The translations under genes were made by a program, and so were the position numbers. From contig JABDFK010000012.1 of NCBI GenBank assembly GCA_013286585.1, forward strand, positions 1-47,552: a stretch of 47,552 nucleotides of DNA. Reading direction: 5' to 3'. Shown one piece after another: positions 25,242 through 34,731 of the stretch. The DNA comes from Deltaproteobacteria bacterium. GTDB taxonomy: Bacteria; Bdellovibrionota; Bdellovibrionia; Bdellovibrionales; Bdellovibrionaceae. Positions within the stretch are counted from its first letter, which is position 1. Each line of letters starts with the position of its first letter. The notes under the pieces were generated by a model. The model searched no databases. It had not been told where the DNA came from and worked only from the letters and a program-made list of their open reading frames with translations.

Positions 25242-26624
25242 GTGCGCATAATGGTTGGGTGCTTATTTTTGATGATATTGCCGTTGTCGTCATTGGCACA
25301 GGTATCGTCCTCCTCTGTTTCTGCAGCACCGGTGGTTCAGAACTCAGGATCCCATCAAAATCATTCGGAAATTTCCCTCATGTCAGAGTCCTTCATCAGT
25401 CCGGATTATTCCTCGTCGGCCGGAAGCAGCTTCCAATTTCTGGGAGCTAAATTCCAGAGCAGTCCCGGTGCTTTCAATGCCAATGTGGCTGGCGCTTTTT
25501 CACCGCAACAGTCCGTCCTGAGTTACGCCAACGTGAAAGAGCTGTATTACAGCACGGGCGGTCTGCAGCTGGGCCGAAAAAAATTCGACTGGAGCCTTTT
25601 GGACGATCACTGGCACCTGGGTTTTGTCCAGCCACAATTTCGCTGGGATCCCTTGGTGCCTGAATCACAGGGTTTAACCGGGATATTTTGGACCATTGGA
25701 AATGACGATCAGACCCACCCCATGGGTCTGCGGCTGTTTGTTTCTGACCTATATCTGCCGGACCAGGGTGCTTCGTACCAGTTGCAAAACGGAAGTTTTC
25801 AATCCGTCAATCCGTGGTTCCAGCAAATGCCGACTCAGATTCAGTTCGACGCCTCCGGAAAAGTGGTCAATCACCTCAACTGGGACGTGCAAATTCCAGA
25901 CACTTCAAAAGTGGTGCTACGTCCATCGGCGATGGCCCAATATTTTTACGGCCACGAACACAAAGATCTCTATGCTGCGGCATCGGTGGGCTACAAGCCT
26001 TCGAATCAGTTGTTGATGGCGGTGAATTCAGGCACGCTGCCGACTCCGCAAACCGATGTAACCATTGTGCCGGAAGTCTACAATCACACAGTCGGAGCCA
26101 TCGATATCCGCCAGTCCTTCCAATCATGGTATTTGGGCATGAGTGCCTTAGTCGAAAATCCAGCTTCTCCAGAGTCTTTGCCCTCGAACTTGAACTATCG
26201 AGTTTATAATTCACGGCAGATGTATTCCCCCACAGTGGGCATTAAGACCAGTGGCCTAGAGATCTCCGTGAGTTATTTAGACATTGAAGGGCAATCGGAT
26301 TTTGTCAGCGGACCACAATCGCAAGTTCTTGCGCCCTATCTTCCGCAACAGATAGGCTTTGGCAGCGCAGTCCAGCTAGAAGCGTCCTATGTTTTTGGCC
26401 GCAGATTTTTGCCTGGACTGAAGCTTTCTTCCACTTACTTGCAAGGGGCACAAGATGACTTCGCCCTGTGGAACAGCAGTGCTCGCTATAAGATCAGTCG
26501 GCAGTGGAGCGTGGATGGCTCGGTGCTATTGGTGCGAGCAGCGGCTAGCTCGGCAACAGCGTCGTTGTTTCAGCAGTTTCAAAACAATGATATGACGACC
26601 ATGGGGGTGAACTATGCGTTTTAG
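25242..26624 (+). CDS. outer-membrane beta-barrel protein, unknown function
   Basis: About 460 residues. The start is uncertain: GTG at 25242 has AGAGG upstream, and ATG at 25251 also gives a good signal peptide (MVGCLFLMILPLSSLAQ). The mature part is rich in aromatic-edged beta strands (FDWSLLDDHWHLGFVQPQFRW, SWYLGMSALVENP, FLPGLKLSSTYLQG) and ends MTTMGVNYAF with a terminal Phe, the outer-membrane barrel signature. It overlaps the start of the large EF-hand lipoprotein gene by 11 bases, so the two are coupled. This mirrors the outer-membrane protein/lipoprotein couple at 19119-23598. Confidence 0.75.
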   Translation: MRIMVGCLFLMILPLSSLAQVSSSSVSAAPVVQNSGSHQNHSEISLMSESFISPDYSSSAGSSFQFLGAKFQSSPGAFNANVAGAFSPQQSVLSYANVKELYYSTGGLQLGRKKFDWSLLDDHWHLGFVQPQFRWDPLVPESQGLTGIFWTIGNDDQTHPMGLRLFVSDLYLPDQGASYQLQNGSFQSVNPWFQQMPTQIQFDASGKVVNHLNWDVQIPDTSKVVLRPSAMAQYFYGHEHKDLYAAASVGYKPSNQLLMAVNSGTLPTPQTDVTIVPEVYNHTVGAIDIRQSFQSWYLGMSALVENPASPESLPSNLNYRVYNSRQMYSPTVGIKTSGLEISVSYLDIEGQSDFVSGPQSQVLAPYLPQQIGFGSAVQLEASYVFGRRFLPGLKLSSTYLQGAQDDFALWNSSARYKISRQWSVDGSVLLVRAAASSATASLFQQFQNNDMTTMGVNYAF

Positions 26625-28980
26625 ATTCTTCACTCTTATATTGGTTCTTGTTTCGCTGACAGCCTGTGATCGTTTCATTCACAGCAATGGCAGCAAACCC
26701 CCTGGTGTGATCATCGCCAAAACCAAAGAATTTGAGTGCCTGAAGGCCTGGCCGGGTCAGTTGAAGTCCTATTTTCAAGATGATCTGGATTCGGAGCAGA
26801 CGGCGAAGCTGTTCACCTGTGTGGATGGTGCACTGGGCACCTTCGAGAAATTTGCCAAGGGCCGCACGGCTGGTCAGTTCTCCTCTGATGAACTGCAAGA
26901 GTTTCTCAATCGCTACATGCTGAAGGAGTCTGAAATTTCCACAGCATTTATGGTTCAGTTGATGAACTTGAAGGTGTTATTTTTAGGAGGCTCTTCAGGG
27001 CTGATGTCTGCTGAAGAACTTCGGCGTTCGCACCAGCTCATTTCGTTGTTATCCACACAAGCCCAGAGCCTTCGCGGCCACTGGAAAATGCTGTTGTTTG
27101 ACGCGGATCCTGCGGCTGTCAACTTTAAGGACATTGAAGCTACGAAGCAGTTAGTTTTGAGCACGGTGACCACCTTGATTGATTTTTCAAAAATCGAAAG
27201 TTCCAATTATAGCTGGGTGGACTTCCGCTCTTTGTTGGACGATTCCGAGGCTTTCATGGGTGCGGCGGGGCTGATGAGCAACTTGGAAAAGTGGATGCCA
27301 TTCACTGATTCGGTGCGGGAACTCTTTTTAGGTCAGGCGCTGGATCTCAGTAAAAAAGCCGGTTGGCAAGAGAGTGGCCGTTGGACTGTGGAAGTTTATG
27401 CTGGATCAGCGAAGGTGTTTTATGGAACCAGACATGCCAACTGGTCGTCGGCGACCTCGTGGACAAATTTCATCGACTTTGCCGACTTGGCATTGCAACT
27501 CCTGAATTCGTCCCCGCAATACAACAAAAATCAGGTTCTGCATGTGAGCGACATGGACCGTGTGGTGGAAGAAGTGGTCAAGCTGGATTTATTGCCGGTG
27601 GCTTTGACTGCGCCAATAATGAAGGATCTCTACAAACATTTTTTCGCCATTCTTAAGCAGGGGGAATCCATGACAGGCGCTGGCAGCGTCGATTGGACCA
27701 CCATCAAGGAATTTGACAGCGATATGATGGGCAACCTGATGATGGAATATCGCGTGTGGAAATTTGCAGAGCTACAGATTGTCAGTAATTTTAGCAAGGA
27801 TGAGGCTGTGCCCTTGAGAACAGTGATCCTTCACGCGGGGACCGTGGATGCTGGAGCACTGGTCACAAAGTGGAATCTAGATCTCGTGGATCAAGAGCGA
27901 CTGCTGCGCTCATGGACCGATTGGAAGGGAATTTTGAACACCCGACATCCGCTCACATTTGTCAGCGGCACTCATCTAGTGATTCCAGCAAATCCACTGA
28001 CCGTCACGGCCGACGTTTCCTCCCTCACGATTTTGAATTCACTGCGCACGTTTGTACGTATGGTGGAAATGGGCTACGGACTTAAACAGCACCCCAGCGA
28101 CGATCTCTGGGACGGTGTCATGAGACAAGGTCAAGCCATCAGCTGGGAAAAGGACTTTGAGGCCTTTGGCCGCGCCATTCATTTTCTGGATCCCCGGCAG
28201 AACGATTCGGCGCAAAGATTTTACGGTGACTCTGGGTATTTTGCTTTCTCTGCGAATGGTGCCACAGCTCGAACTTCTCAGCAAATGTTGGAACTGATTG
28301 CTTTGATGATCAGTGGTGGGAAAGTGGTCGCGGATCAGATGATGAAATCCCTCGAGGCCGACCATTGCCTGACGCAGATGCGAGATCCAAGTTTTAACGA
28401 GCCCATGGCCGATCAGAAATGTTTTGAACGCAGCCTGTACTTTCACGTCGAGGAGCTATTCGCCAATCTGCCCGGCCTCTTGCAAGACATCAGGAACACA
28501 CGAATGAGCCGAGGTCAGCTGATCCAGGAACTAGAAATTATAGCCCATGATGCGACCAAGCCTGCAGGTTATATTGAATACGGAGAGATCCGCACCATGG
28601 CCACAGTTCTGCATTATCTGGAGGCCTTGATGGCGGTCTTCGATACGAATCACGATGAATATCTTGATCAGGCCGAAGTCACCGCGGCTTATCCACGGTT
28701 CAAGCAGATTGTGGCCTCTGTCAGTCCCATGGGTGATCATATGACGGAAGACGCATTTCTTTACCTAGTTTATCGAGGCAAAAAACCCGTGGTCACTGGC
28801 TGGAAATCTGGGGCCTCTGCCGCAGGAGACTTCGGTGTCTTCGTTGGTGAAAAGCTGTATGGCTTGGGTAAAGTGCCCCGCATTCAACTACTCAAGGTCT
28901 TAGCCGTGTTAAAACAAAGTACGGATGCGCAGAACATGGTAGCGACAGGAAAAAGATCTGCCACGTTGCCGCCTCCATAG
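26614..28980 (+). CDS. large lipoprotein with an EF-hand-like calcium loop
   Basis: The 788-residue protein has a lipoprotein signal (MRFRFFTLILVLVSLTAC, lipobox LTAC). It is helical and mostly of unknown fold. A canonical EF-hand loop occurs at about 677-688 (DTNHDEYLDQAE, with D, N, D, Y, D and E at positions 1, 3, 5, 7, 9 and 12). Weaker EF-like turns occur near the N terminus (AGQFSSDELQEF, SSGLMSAEELRR). The C-terminal half is similar to the left-edge gene of this window, so they are paralogues. Calcium-dependent structure at the outer membrane or cell surface is a reasonable inference. Its start overlaps the outer-membrane protein gene, and an MFS gene follows after 6 bases. Confidence 0.8.
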   Translation: MRFRFFTLILVLVSLTACDRFIHSNGSKPPGVIIAKTKEFECLKAWPGQLKSYFQDDLDSEQTAKLFTCVDGALGTFEKFAKGRTAGQFSSDELQEFLNRYMLKESEISTAFMVQLMNLKVLFLGGSSGLMSAEELRRSHQLISLLSTQAQSLRGHWKMLLFDADPAAVNFKDIEATKQLVLSTVTTLIDFSKIESSNYSWVDFRSLLDDSEAFMGAAGLMSNLEKWMPFTDSVRELFLGQALDLSKKAGWQESGRWTVEVYAGSAKVFYGTRHANWSSATSWTNFIDFADLALQLLNSSPQYNKNQVLHVSDMDRVVEEVVKLDLLPVALTAPIMKDLYKHFFAILKQGESMTGAGSVDWTTIKEFDSDMMGNLMMEYRVWKFAELQIVSNFSKDEAVPLRTVILHAGTVDAGALVTKWNLDLVDQERLLRSWTDWKGILNTRHPLTFVSGTHLVIPANPLTVTADVSSLTILNSLRTFVRMVEMGYGLKQHPSDDLWDGVMRQGQAISWEKDFEAFGRAIHFLDPRQNDSAQRFYGDSGYFAFSANGATARTSQQMLELIALMISGGKVVADQMMKSLEADHCLTQMRDPSFNEPMADQKCFERSLYFHVEELFANLPGLLQDIRNTRMSRGQLIQELEIIAHDATKPAGYIEYGEIRTMATVLHYLEALMAVFDTNHDEYLDQAEVTAAYPRFKQIVASVSPMGDHMTEDAFLYLVYRGKKPVVTGWKSGASAAGDFGVFVGEKLYGLGKVPRIQLLKVLAVLKQSTDAQNMVATGKRSATLPPP

Positions 28981-28986
28981 GTCCAG

Positions 28987-30138
28987 ATGAAACAGACGTA
29001 TCGCAGTTATATTCTATTGGCCTATATGAGCTTATTTGTGCAAGGGCTGTCGGACAATATTCGCGGGCCTCTCTTCCCGGATCTGCTGGACTATTTTCAT
29101 TTGGACAATCGCACGGGCTCGCTCTTCTTTTCCTTATCCAGCGCTATGGGAATCTTGGGTGGATATCTTGGTGGACATAGTCTTGATCAATTCGGGCGGG
29201 TGCGCACTATGCGGGCCGCAACGCTGCTCATGTTTCTTTCGCTGTTAGGAGTTGGCTTGGCACCTTCGTTTCCCTGGATTCTGTCGGCGATTTTCTTTTT
29301 TGGCTTGAGCTGTGGCTCCTTGGGGGTGGCGCAAAATGTGATGGTGATCGAGGCCGGCACTCCAGCAGAGGTGCAAAAGTTCCAGGCTGGTCTTCAAAGC
29401 ATGTACGGGCTTTCCAGTTTGAGTGCGCCCCTCTTGGTCAGCCTGATGCACACGCTGGGCTATGCTTGGCAAACATCCTTTTTTTGGGCGGGTGGTTTGA
29501 GTTTGGCTCTGTTTGCGGTCTCTTTTAGAATTTCGGAAATGCCGGTGAGGTCCCATCATCAAAAAATTCCTGGCGGCGAAGCCCCCTCGCGCGAGATCTC
29601 CTACTTCGCGCTTCTGTTAGCCTGTTATGTGGCTGCAGAAATTTTGGTGTCCTCGCGTTTAGCGCAGTTTTTACGAGAGGTCTTGAGCTGGGATGTGGCT
29701 TCGACTGGGATTCTGAATTCTCTCTTCTTCGTCGGTATGTTCACCGGAAGAGTGCTATTTATTTTTTGGCGTCCAAAGATGAGCTTGAAAACCCAAATGG
29801 GCATCTGCCTGGGACTCACGGCCGTGTGCATCGCTGCGGGAGTTCTGCTGCATCCTTTGGCGTTGGCGGCCTCTGGCCTAGCTATGGCACCTTTTTATCC
29901 CCTGTGCATGACTATGGCGGGAAGACTTTTCCCTAGGGACCTCAGTCGGGTGACCGCTCAGTCCATTGCACTCAGTGGTGTGATGATCGTGATCATGCAA
30001 ACACTCGTGGGCTTTATTGCCGACCATTATGGGCTGCGCCTAAGCCTTTTACTGGGGCCGGTGCTGGCGCTCATATCCTTGCTGATGATTTTCAGCTACC
30101 AAGCTCTGTTTCGACGGAGTATGAACTCGCATGCTTAG
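28987..30138 (+). CDS. major facilitator superfamily transporter
   Basis: The 383-residue protein has about 12 hydrophobic segments. The A-like motif GGHSLDQFGRVRTM lies between segments 2 and 3, the hallmark of MFS proteins (Asp-Arg pair with Gly). A central loop (about 180-205) includes RISEMPVRSHHQKIPGGEAPSREI. The substrate cannot be inferred; the short length and the N-terminal SDNIRGPLFPDLL stretch fit drug- or sugar-efflux-type permeases. It starts 6 bases after the lipoprotein gene and overlaps the next gene by 8 bases, so the run from 25242 to 31255 may be one operon. Confidence 0.85.
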   Translation: MKQTYRSYILLAYMSLFVQGLSDNIRGPLFPDLLDYFHLDNRTGSLFFSLSSAMGILGGYLGGHSLDQFGRVRTMRAATLLMFLSLLGVGLAPSFPWILSAIFFFGLSCGSLGVAQNVMVIEAGTPAEVQKFQAGLQSMYGLSSLSAPLLVSLMHTLGYAWQTSFFWAGGLSLALFAVSFRISEMPVRSHHQKIPGGEAPSREISYFALLLACYVAAEILVSSRLAQFLREVLSWDVASTGILNSLFFVGMFTGRVLFIFWRPKMSLKTQMGICLGLTAVCIAAGVLLHPLALAASGLAMAPFYPLCMTMAGRLFPRDLSRVTAQSIALSGVMIVIMQTLVGFIADHYGLRLSLLLGPVLALISLLMIFSYQALFRRSMNSHA

Positions 30139-31255
30139 ACAATTTTACGTCGTAGGACAGCCGGGCTTGGAAGAAGAAATGCAGCAAGAGATTCTGGAAG
30201 TTTGGCCCTATCTTTTAGAGACCGATGCCAGACCCAATTCTACGCCGCCGATATTTCTGCAGCAAGAAACAGGTGGCTGGCTCATTGAGGCCCCGCTGAT
30301 TTTAGGGCTGCAGCTGAATTATTTTTTACGCGTGGCCAGTCGTGTGTTGCTGCGACTGGATGAATTCAAGGTGCGGGATTTTTCTAAATTGAACGATCGT
30401 CTACGAAAAATTCCACTGGAATCATATTTTTCGAAGCAAGATTTTCGTGTGGAAGTCGCAGCGTCGAAATCACGACTCAACAACGAAAAGCGAATTTTAG
30501 AGGTGGCGACCAAGGCTTGGCCGAAGATTCAGGACGATGCCACGGCGGCGCTGATGATTCGCATGTATGACGACATCTGCACGATCAGCGTCGATACCAC
30601 AGGTGTGCACTTGCACCGGCGCGATCCGATGGATTCTGATAAGTGGATCGGTGAGGCCCCGATCCGCGAAACCCTGGCGGCCTTTTGCTTGCGCTGTTTG
30701 GGCTCGGATCCAGAAGCCACGCTTTGGGATCCCATGGCAGGCTCTGGCACGTTTCTCAAAGAGGCGGCACTTCAGCGACAAGGAAATTTTCAGCGTTCCT
30801 ACAGCTTTCAAAAATTCGCCATGACCCCCAAACTGCTCAAACTAGCGGCGCTAGAAAAAAATTACCCCGAATTTTCAGCGCCCTTCCAGTCCTACTGGGC
30901 CAGTGATAATGACGAAAAGATGCTCTCTGTCCTGAAGAAGAATTTGTCCGAGCTTCCGCAAAAAAAACTATTTCGACAGGATATTTTCACAATGTCTACG
31001 CCGGGCGAACTCCCGCGCAAACTGTGGTTAGTGACCAATCCCCCCTACGGGGAGCGACTGGAGTTCAAGGAAGGTTTCTCCCAACTGGGAGCCACCTTGG
31101 GAAAAATTCCCGCCGAGCGTCTTGGGGTCATCCTACCCAAAGGTCGCCACGGCGAATTTTTTAAAGGACTTAACTCCGCACGGGAATGGAAATTGTTGCG
31201 GCAGAATTTTTTTAAAAACGGTGGCATTCCCGTGGAATTTTCAGTCTTTCAGTGA
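30131..31255 (+). CDS. THUMP-domain RNA methyltransferase, RlmL-like
   Basis: The 374-residue protein has an N-terminal region (about 1-160) with the layout of a THUMP RNA-binding domain (GLEEEMQQEI near the start, then VEVAASKSRLNN). A class I S-adenosylmethionine methyltransferase domain follows: WDPMAGSGTFLKEAAL is the SAM-binding motif and NPPYGERLEF the catalytic motif of N2-guanine methyltransferases. The length fits the N-terminal RlmL half, which makes m2G2445 in 23S rRNA; a different target guanine cannot be excluded. It converges with the RluA-type gene, and the two coding ends overlap by 15 bases. Confidence 0.85.
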   Translation: MLRQFYVVGQPGLEEEMQQEILEVWPYLLETDARPNSTPPIFLQQETGGWLIEAPLILGLQLNYFLRVASRVLLRLDEFKVRDFSKLNDRLRKIPLESYFSKQDFRVEVAASKSRLNNEKRILEVATKAWPKIQDDATAALMIRMYDDICTISVDTTGVHLHRRDPMDSDKWIGEAPIRETLAAFCLRCLGSDPEATLWDPMAGSGTFLKEAALQRQGNFQRSYSFQKFAMTPKLLKLAALEKNYPEFSAPFQSYWASDNDEKMLSVLKKNLSELPQKKLFRQDIFTMSTPGELPRKLWLVTNPPYGERLEFKEGFSQLGATLGKIPAERLGVILPKGRHGEFFKGLNSAREWKLLRQNFFKNGGIPVEFSVFQ

Positions 31256-32092
31256 ATAGAAATGTTCGCAGGAATCCACTTGGAATTTCAGGGAACGGGC
31301 ACGAAGCTCAATTTGCTCGATCTTGTCCCAAGGATCTTGGCCTCCGTAGATTTTGTCTCCGATGATGGGATGTCCAAGCTCAGCCATCTGTGCACGAATC
31401 TGATGAGTGCGCCCAGTGATCAGGCGAATATCAACCTGTGAGGTGTTGTCGCGGGCATCGAATTGCACCTGCAAAATTTCCAGCAAACACTGTTGCCACG
31501 CCTCCACCGGAGTTTTAGAGACCCGCTTCGGCAAGTAATTGCTGGACTCCATGTAGTGTTCGACAATTCCTGTTTGTTGCAAAGAGCCTGCGACCTTGGC
31601 CAAATATGTTTTTTCCACGCGGCCATTTTTTAGCGCCAGATTGAAGGCTTTTTGCATCTCTTTGGTCTTGGCCAAAAAAAGCACACCTGAAGTGGCCACA
31701 TCCAATCGATGCGTCACATGAGTCGCAGTCTGCAAAGCCAAACTGGTTTGATGGGCAGCATTTTCAAAAAGGTTGTCCACTGTCGCGTGCGTCGGCACGC
31801 CAAAAGGTTTGTTGATCACTACGAAATCTGCGGTTTCGGCGATCACGCAGGACTTCCAATCGATTTGTGCTACGGGAAAGCGTCGGGGCAGTGAGTGAAC
31901 ACGAAGATAATCACCTTTTTTAACAGCGACCTCCGCAGACCGAACTCTTTGATGATTGTGGTAAATGGCACCAAATTCACAGAGCCATTGGCCGTGAATG
32001 GCGTCGATGGCCAAATCTGTCTGTAAAATAGGCAAAATAACGCCGTCTTGACTGGCCAGTGCATGTTGAATCATGAATCTATTTAATAGCAC
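31241..32092 (-). CDS. RluA-family pseudouridine synthase
   Basis: The 283-residue enzyme isomerises specific uridines in rRNA or tRNA. The catalytic motif THRLDVATSGVLFLAKT carries the active Asp. Further family motifs are VINKPFGVPTHATVDN, RTHQIRAQMAELGHPIIGD and KIYGG. The first 80 residues are a short N-terminal extension that may help bind RNA. The exact target (RluA, RluC or RluD type) cannot be assigned. It is divergent from the DedA gene with 59 bases between the starts, and its stop overlaps the RlmL-like gene. Confidence 0.9.
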   Translation of the reverse strand: MLLNRFMIQHALASQDGVILPILQTDLAIDAIHGQWLCEFGAIYHNHQRVRSAEVAVKKGDYLRVHSLPRRFPVAQIDWKSCVIAETADFVVINKPFGVPTHATVDNLFENAAHQTSLALQTATHVTHRLDVATSGVLFLAKTKEMQKAFNLALKNGRVEKTYLAKVAGSLQQTGIVEHYMESSNYLPKRVSKTPVEAWQQCLLEILQVQFDARDNTSQVDIRLITGRTHQIRAQMAELGHPIIGDKIYGGQDPWDKIEQIELRARSLKFQVDSCEHFYSLKD

Positions 32093-32151
32093 AGCGAATA
32101 ATAAGTCTCAAATTGAATTCAAGAATGATAGAAACTGAGGTTTAGGAAAAA

Positions 32152-32826
32152 ATGGGAATTTCACACGAACCTCTATTTATTTGGCTTTCACAATATGCGT
32201 ATCAACCGCACATGGTTTATATTGCGGTGGTCGCCGTGATGATTGCCAGCGGATTTGGATTGCCAGTGCCTGAAGAGGTGACTGTGGTGAGCGTAGGCCT
32301 TTTGACCTACATCGGCGCCCATCCAGAACAATTTCCTCCTCCTTATCCAGGAGCACCTGTGGTGCATGGCTATGAGGCCGCGATGGTGACATTGATTGCG
32401 GTGGTGTTCGCGGATTGCTTGATTTTCAGTTTAGGGCGGATTTTCGGGCGAAAGATCATCGCCATGCCTCGATTTCAGCGCGTGTTCACTGAGGAACGCT
32501 TGGGAAAAATCAACGGCTGGGTCAAGAAGCACGGCATGTACGCGGTTTTTGTTTTTCGCTTCACAGCTGGTTTGCGTTTTCCGGCTCACATCATTCTTGG
32601 CATGAGCCGCATTCGTGCCTGGCAGTTTGCCATGGTCGATGGCATCGCCGCGATGATCAGCATTCCCACGCAGATTTTACTGATCTACCATTTTGGAGAG
32701 CCTATTCTGCATATATTTCACGAGTTCAAGATTTGGATCATGTGGCTGGTCATAGCCGCAGTGGTATTCATCACGCTCAAAGTTTTCGTCCTGCCAAGAC
32801 TCAAAGTTCTTAGGCGGCGGCACTAG
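32152..32826 (+). CDS. DedA-family membrane protein
   Basis: The 224-residue integral membrane protein has about five hydrophobic segments. It carries the VTT/SNARE-associated motif: GLPVPEEVTVVSVG in the first re-entrant region and VFRFTAGLRFPAHIILGMSRI, with the conserved F-R-x-x-x-G-x-R pattern. DedA proteins are thought to move phospholipids, including undecaprenyl phosphate or phosphatidylethanolamine, across the inner membrane. The start ATG follows TTTAGGAAAAA. It converges with the next gene; the coding ends overlap by 17 bases. Confidence 0.87.
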   Translation: MGISHEPLFIWLSQYAYQPHMVYIAVVAVMIASGFGLPVPEEVTVVSVGLLTYIGAHPEQFPPPYPGAPVVHGYEAAMVTLIAVVFADCLIFSLGRIFGRKIIAMPRFQRVFTEERLGKINGWVKKHGMYAVFVFRFTAGLRFPAHIILGMSRIRAWQFAMVDGIAAMISIPTQILLIYHFGEPILHIFHEFKIWIMWLVIAAVVFITLKVFVLPRLKVLRRRH

Positions 32827-33841
32827 TCGGAAGGTCTTTTTCGGTGATCTGGCAGTTCACTGATAAGTTGTGCGCTGGCTGATGAGCTTTTCCATCAAGA
32901 TCGAACCAGAAGATTTTCTCATAACCCTCAAGCAGGCCGTAGAGCTCTTCACGAATCCGAAACAATAGGCCCGCATCGGTTCCCAGCAGCCAGTCCATCT
33001 GTGCCAAGTAGAGCGTGTCATCCAGGTGTTCCGCAGACACCGATTTTAAAAATCCTGCGGGCAAGCTTTCTACTAAGCAAGTGGCGTTGTGCGAATAATC
33101 CACGAAGGCCTTCACCATTTCACTGACCACATTTTGTGGCATGTGTGCGGATAACTTTGAAAACTTGTAGTACAAGATGGCGTCATTCACCACATATTCT
33201 GACTTCGGCAAATAGTCAGAGATCGAATCCACCTTCAGAGCCTCAAACGTCGGATCTTGAACATAAGCATTGTAGTCCATGGCAATCAAAGTTCGCAGGC
33301 TGAATAAAAATGAATGCAAGTGCAACAAAGTTTGGGCTGTCTTGCGTGAAAACTGAATATTAAAGTTGTAAAGCAAAGCATGGGATAGTTTTTTCTCTAG
33401 CACATCAATGTGTGGAATCAGTGCGGTGAGCTCGGCAAGATCGACACCCTGGGCGCTGACAGACGTGGACAATACTTCGGTAAATGCGTCTTCAAAACCT
33501 GTGATGGCTGGTGCGGCACTGGGCTTAACGAATTTTTTGATGACCTGAATTCGCGACTGGCAACGTTGGTGCATTTCATGGTGGGGCTCTAGGGCCAACC
33601 AGCACTGATTGACAAAAGGAAAATTCACGCTGGGACTTGAAAAAGGATTTTGCGAATTTTGATTCAACAGCAGCAACGACAGGCCGGCCAAAGCATCAGC
33701 TTTATAATGAAACGGTGCCTCTGGCTGGTTATTTTTGAATTGCTGATCCTTCCAGTGGGTGACCTGGGTGGGTTGTAACACCGATCCGCTAGAAGTTTGA
33801 ATCTCAAAACCCATCCACAGTTGATTCTTTTTCATGAACAA
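32810..33841 (-). CDS. protein of unknown function, 343 residues
   Basis: I do not recognise this family. It has no signal peptide or transmembrane segment, so it is probably cytoplasmic. The middle part is helical, with stretches such as TAQTLLHLHSFLFSLRTLIAMDY and VVNDAILYYKFSKLSAHM. The N terminus (KNQLWMGFEIQTSSGSVLQP) looks like a beta strand pair. It overlaps the DedA coding end by 17 bases and is divergent from tatD, separated by 101 bases in which I see no clear promoter pair. Confidence 0.6.
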   Translation of the reverse strand: MFMKKNQLWMGFEIQTSSGSVLQPTQVTHWKDQQFKNNQPEAPFHYKADALAGLSLLLLNQNSQNPFSSPSVNFPFVNQCWLALEPHHEMHQRCQSRIQVIKKFVKPSAAPAITGFEDAFTEVLSTSVSAQGVDLAELTALIPHIDVLEKKLSHALLYNFNIQFSRKTAQTLLHLHSFLFSLRTLIAMDYNAYVQDPTFEALKVDSISDYLPKSEYVVNDAILYYKFSKLSAHMPQNVVSEMVKAFVDYSHNATCLVESLPAGFLKSVSAEHLDDTLYLAQMDWLLGTDAGLLFRIREELYGLLEGYEKIFWFDLDGKAHQPAHNLSVNCQITEKDLPTSAAA

Positions 33842-33942
33842 TCCTCCAAAGACCTTATAGTGACTTTTCGGCCCAAAATAGGTGCCGCAAGAGTCTGGTC
33901 TTTGGTTTCTTTTGGCTTTTTTTTGGCCTAAGCTGGGCTTAG

Positions 33943-34731
33943 ATGTCCTTCATTGATATTCACAGTCATTTGGCCGATCCGCGTTTTGATTCCGAACCAG
34001 ACGTTCGTCTTGAGCAAGTGATCGCTGAGGCCAAGCAATCTGGTATTTCCACATTTGTTCAGGGCGGAGTCGGCCCCGAGGACTGGGCCCGACAAGAGAG
34101 CTTAGCGAAAATCCATTCAGAGATTATTCCTGTTTTTGGTCTGCATCCGTACTGGGTCAGTGCGCACACTGCCGATGAGTGTGAGCAAGCTTTGGATGTG
34201 CTAGCGCAAAAACTGAAGACGGCGGTGGCCGTTGGTGAGATGGGTTTAGATCTGCGTTCGCCCTACAAAAACTGCGAAGGTCTGCAGTTGGAAATTTTTG
34301 AACGACAATTGGAGCTGGCCAAATTTGCGAACAAGCCGGTGGTGCTGCATTTGGTGCGGGCCCATGAGGAAGCCCTGCGGGTTTTGAATCTGTTTGGTCT
34401 GCCGGATGCCGGAGGATTCGTTCACTCGTTCAATGGCTCATTAAAAAAGGCCAATGATTTCATGTCATTGAACTTGTCCATTTCGGTGGGCGGTGCCCTC
34501 TGCCGCGGGAACAACAAGGTTCTTCAGCAGGCAGTGGCGCAAATTCCGCTGGAATATTTGCTGCTCGAATCGGATTCTCCGGATCAGCCTCCAGAAAATT
34601 GGCCGATGCCACTCAATCATCCCAAATCCATTCTGCTAGTGGCTGAAAAAATGGCTCAGCTTAAAGGCATCAAATCGCGGGAAGTTCTTGACAGAACAAG
34701 CCAAAACGCTCGAAAACTCTTGGCGTTATGA
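33943..34731 (+). CDS. tatD: TatD-family metal-dependent hydrolase
   Basis: The 262-residue amidohydrolase-fold protein has the TatD metal site in order: IDIHSHLADPRFD (H-x-H), GEMGLDLR (Glu), VVLHLVRAHEEAL (His), GGFVHSFNGS (His) and LLLESDSPDQ (Asp). TatD proteins act as deoxyribonucleases or related phosphoesterases in the cytoplasm. The stop overlaps the tcdA start by 4 bases (ATGA), so this is the first gene of a four-gene operon reaching 36462. Confidence 0.85.
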   Translation: MSFIDIHSHLADPRFDSEPDVRLEQVIAEAKQSGISTFVQGGVGPEDWARQESLAKIHSEIIPVFGLHPYWVSAHTADECEQALDVLAQKLKTAVAVGEMGLDLRSPYKNCEGLQLEIFERQLELAKFANKPVVLHLVRAHEEALRVLNLFGLPDAGGFVHSFNGSLKKANDFMSLNLSISVGGALCRGNNKVLQQAVAQIPLEYLLLESDSPDQPPENWPMPLNHPKSILLVAEKMAQLKGIKSREVLDRTSQNARKLLAL

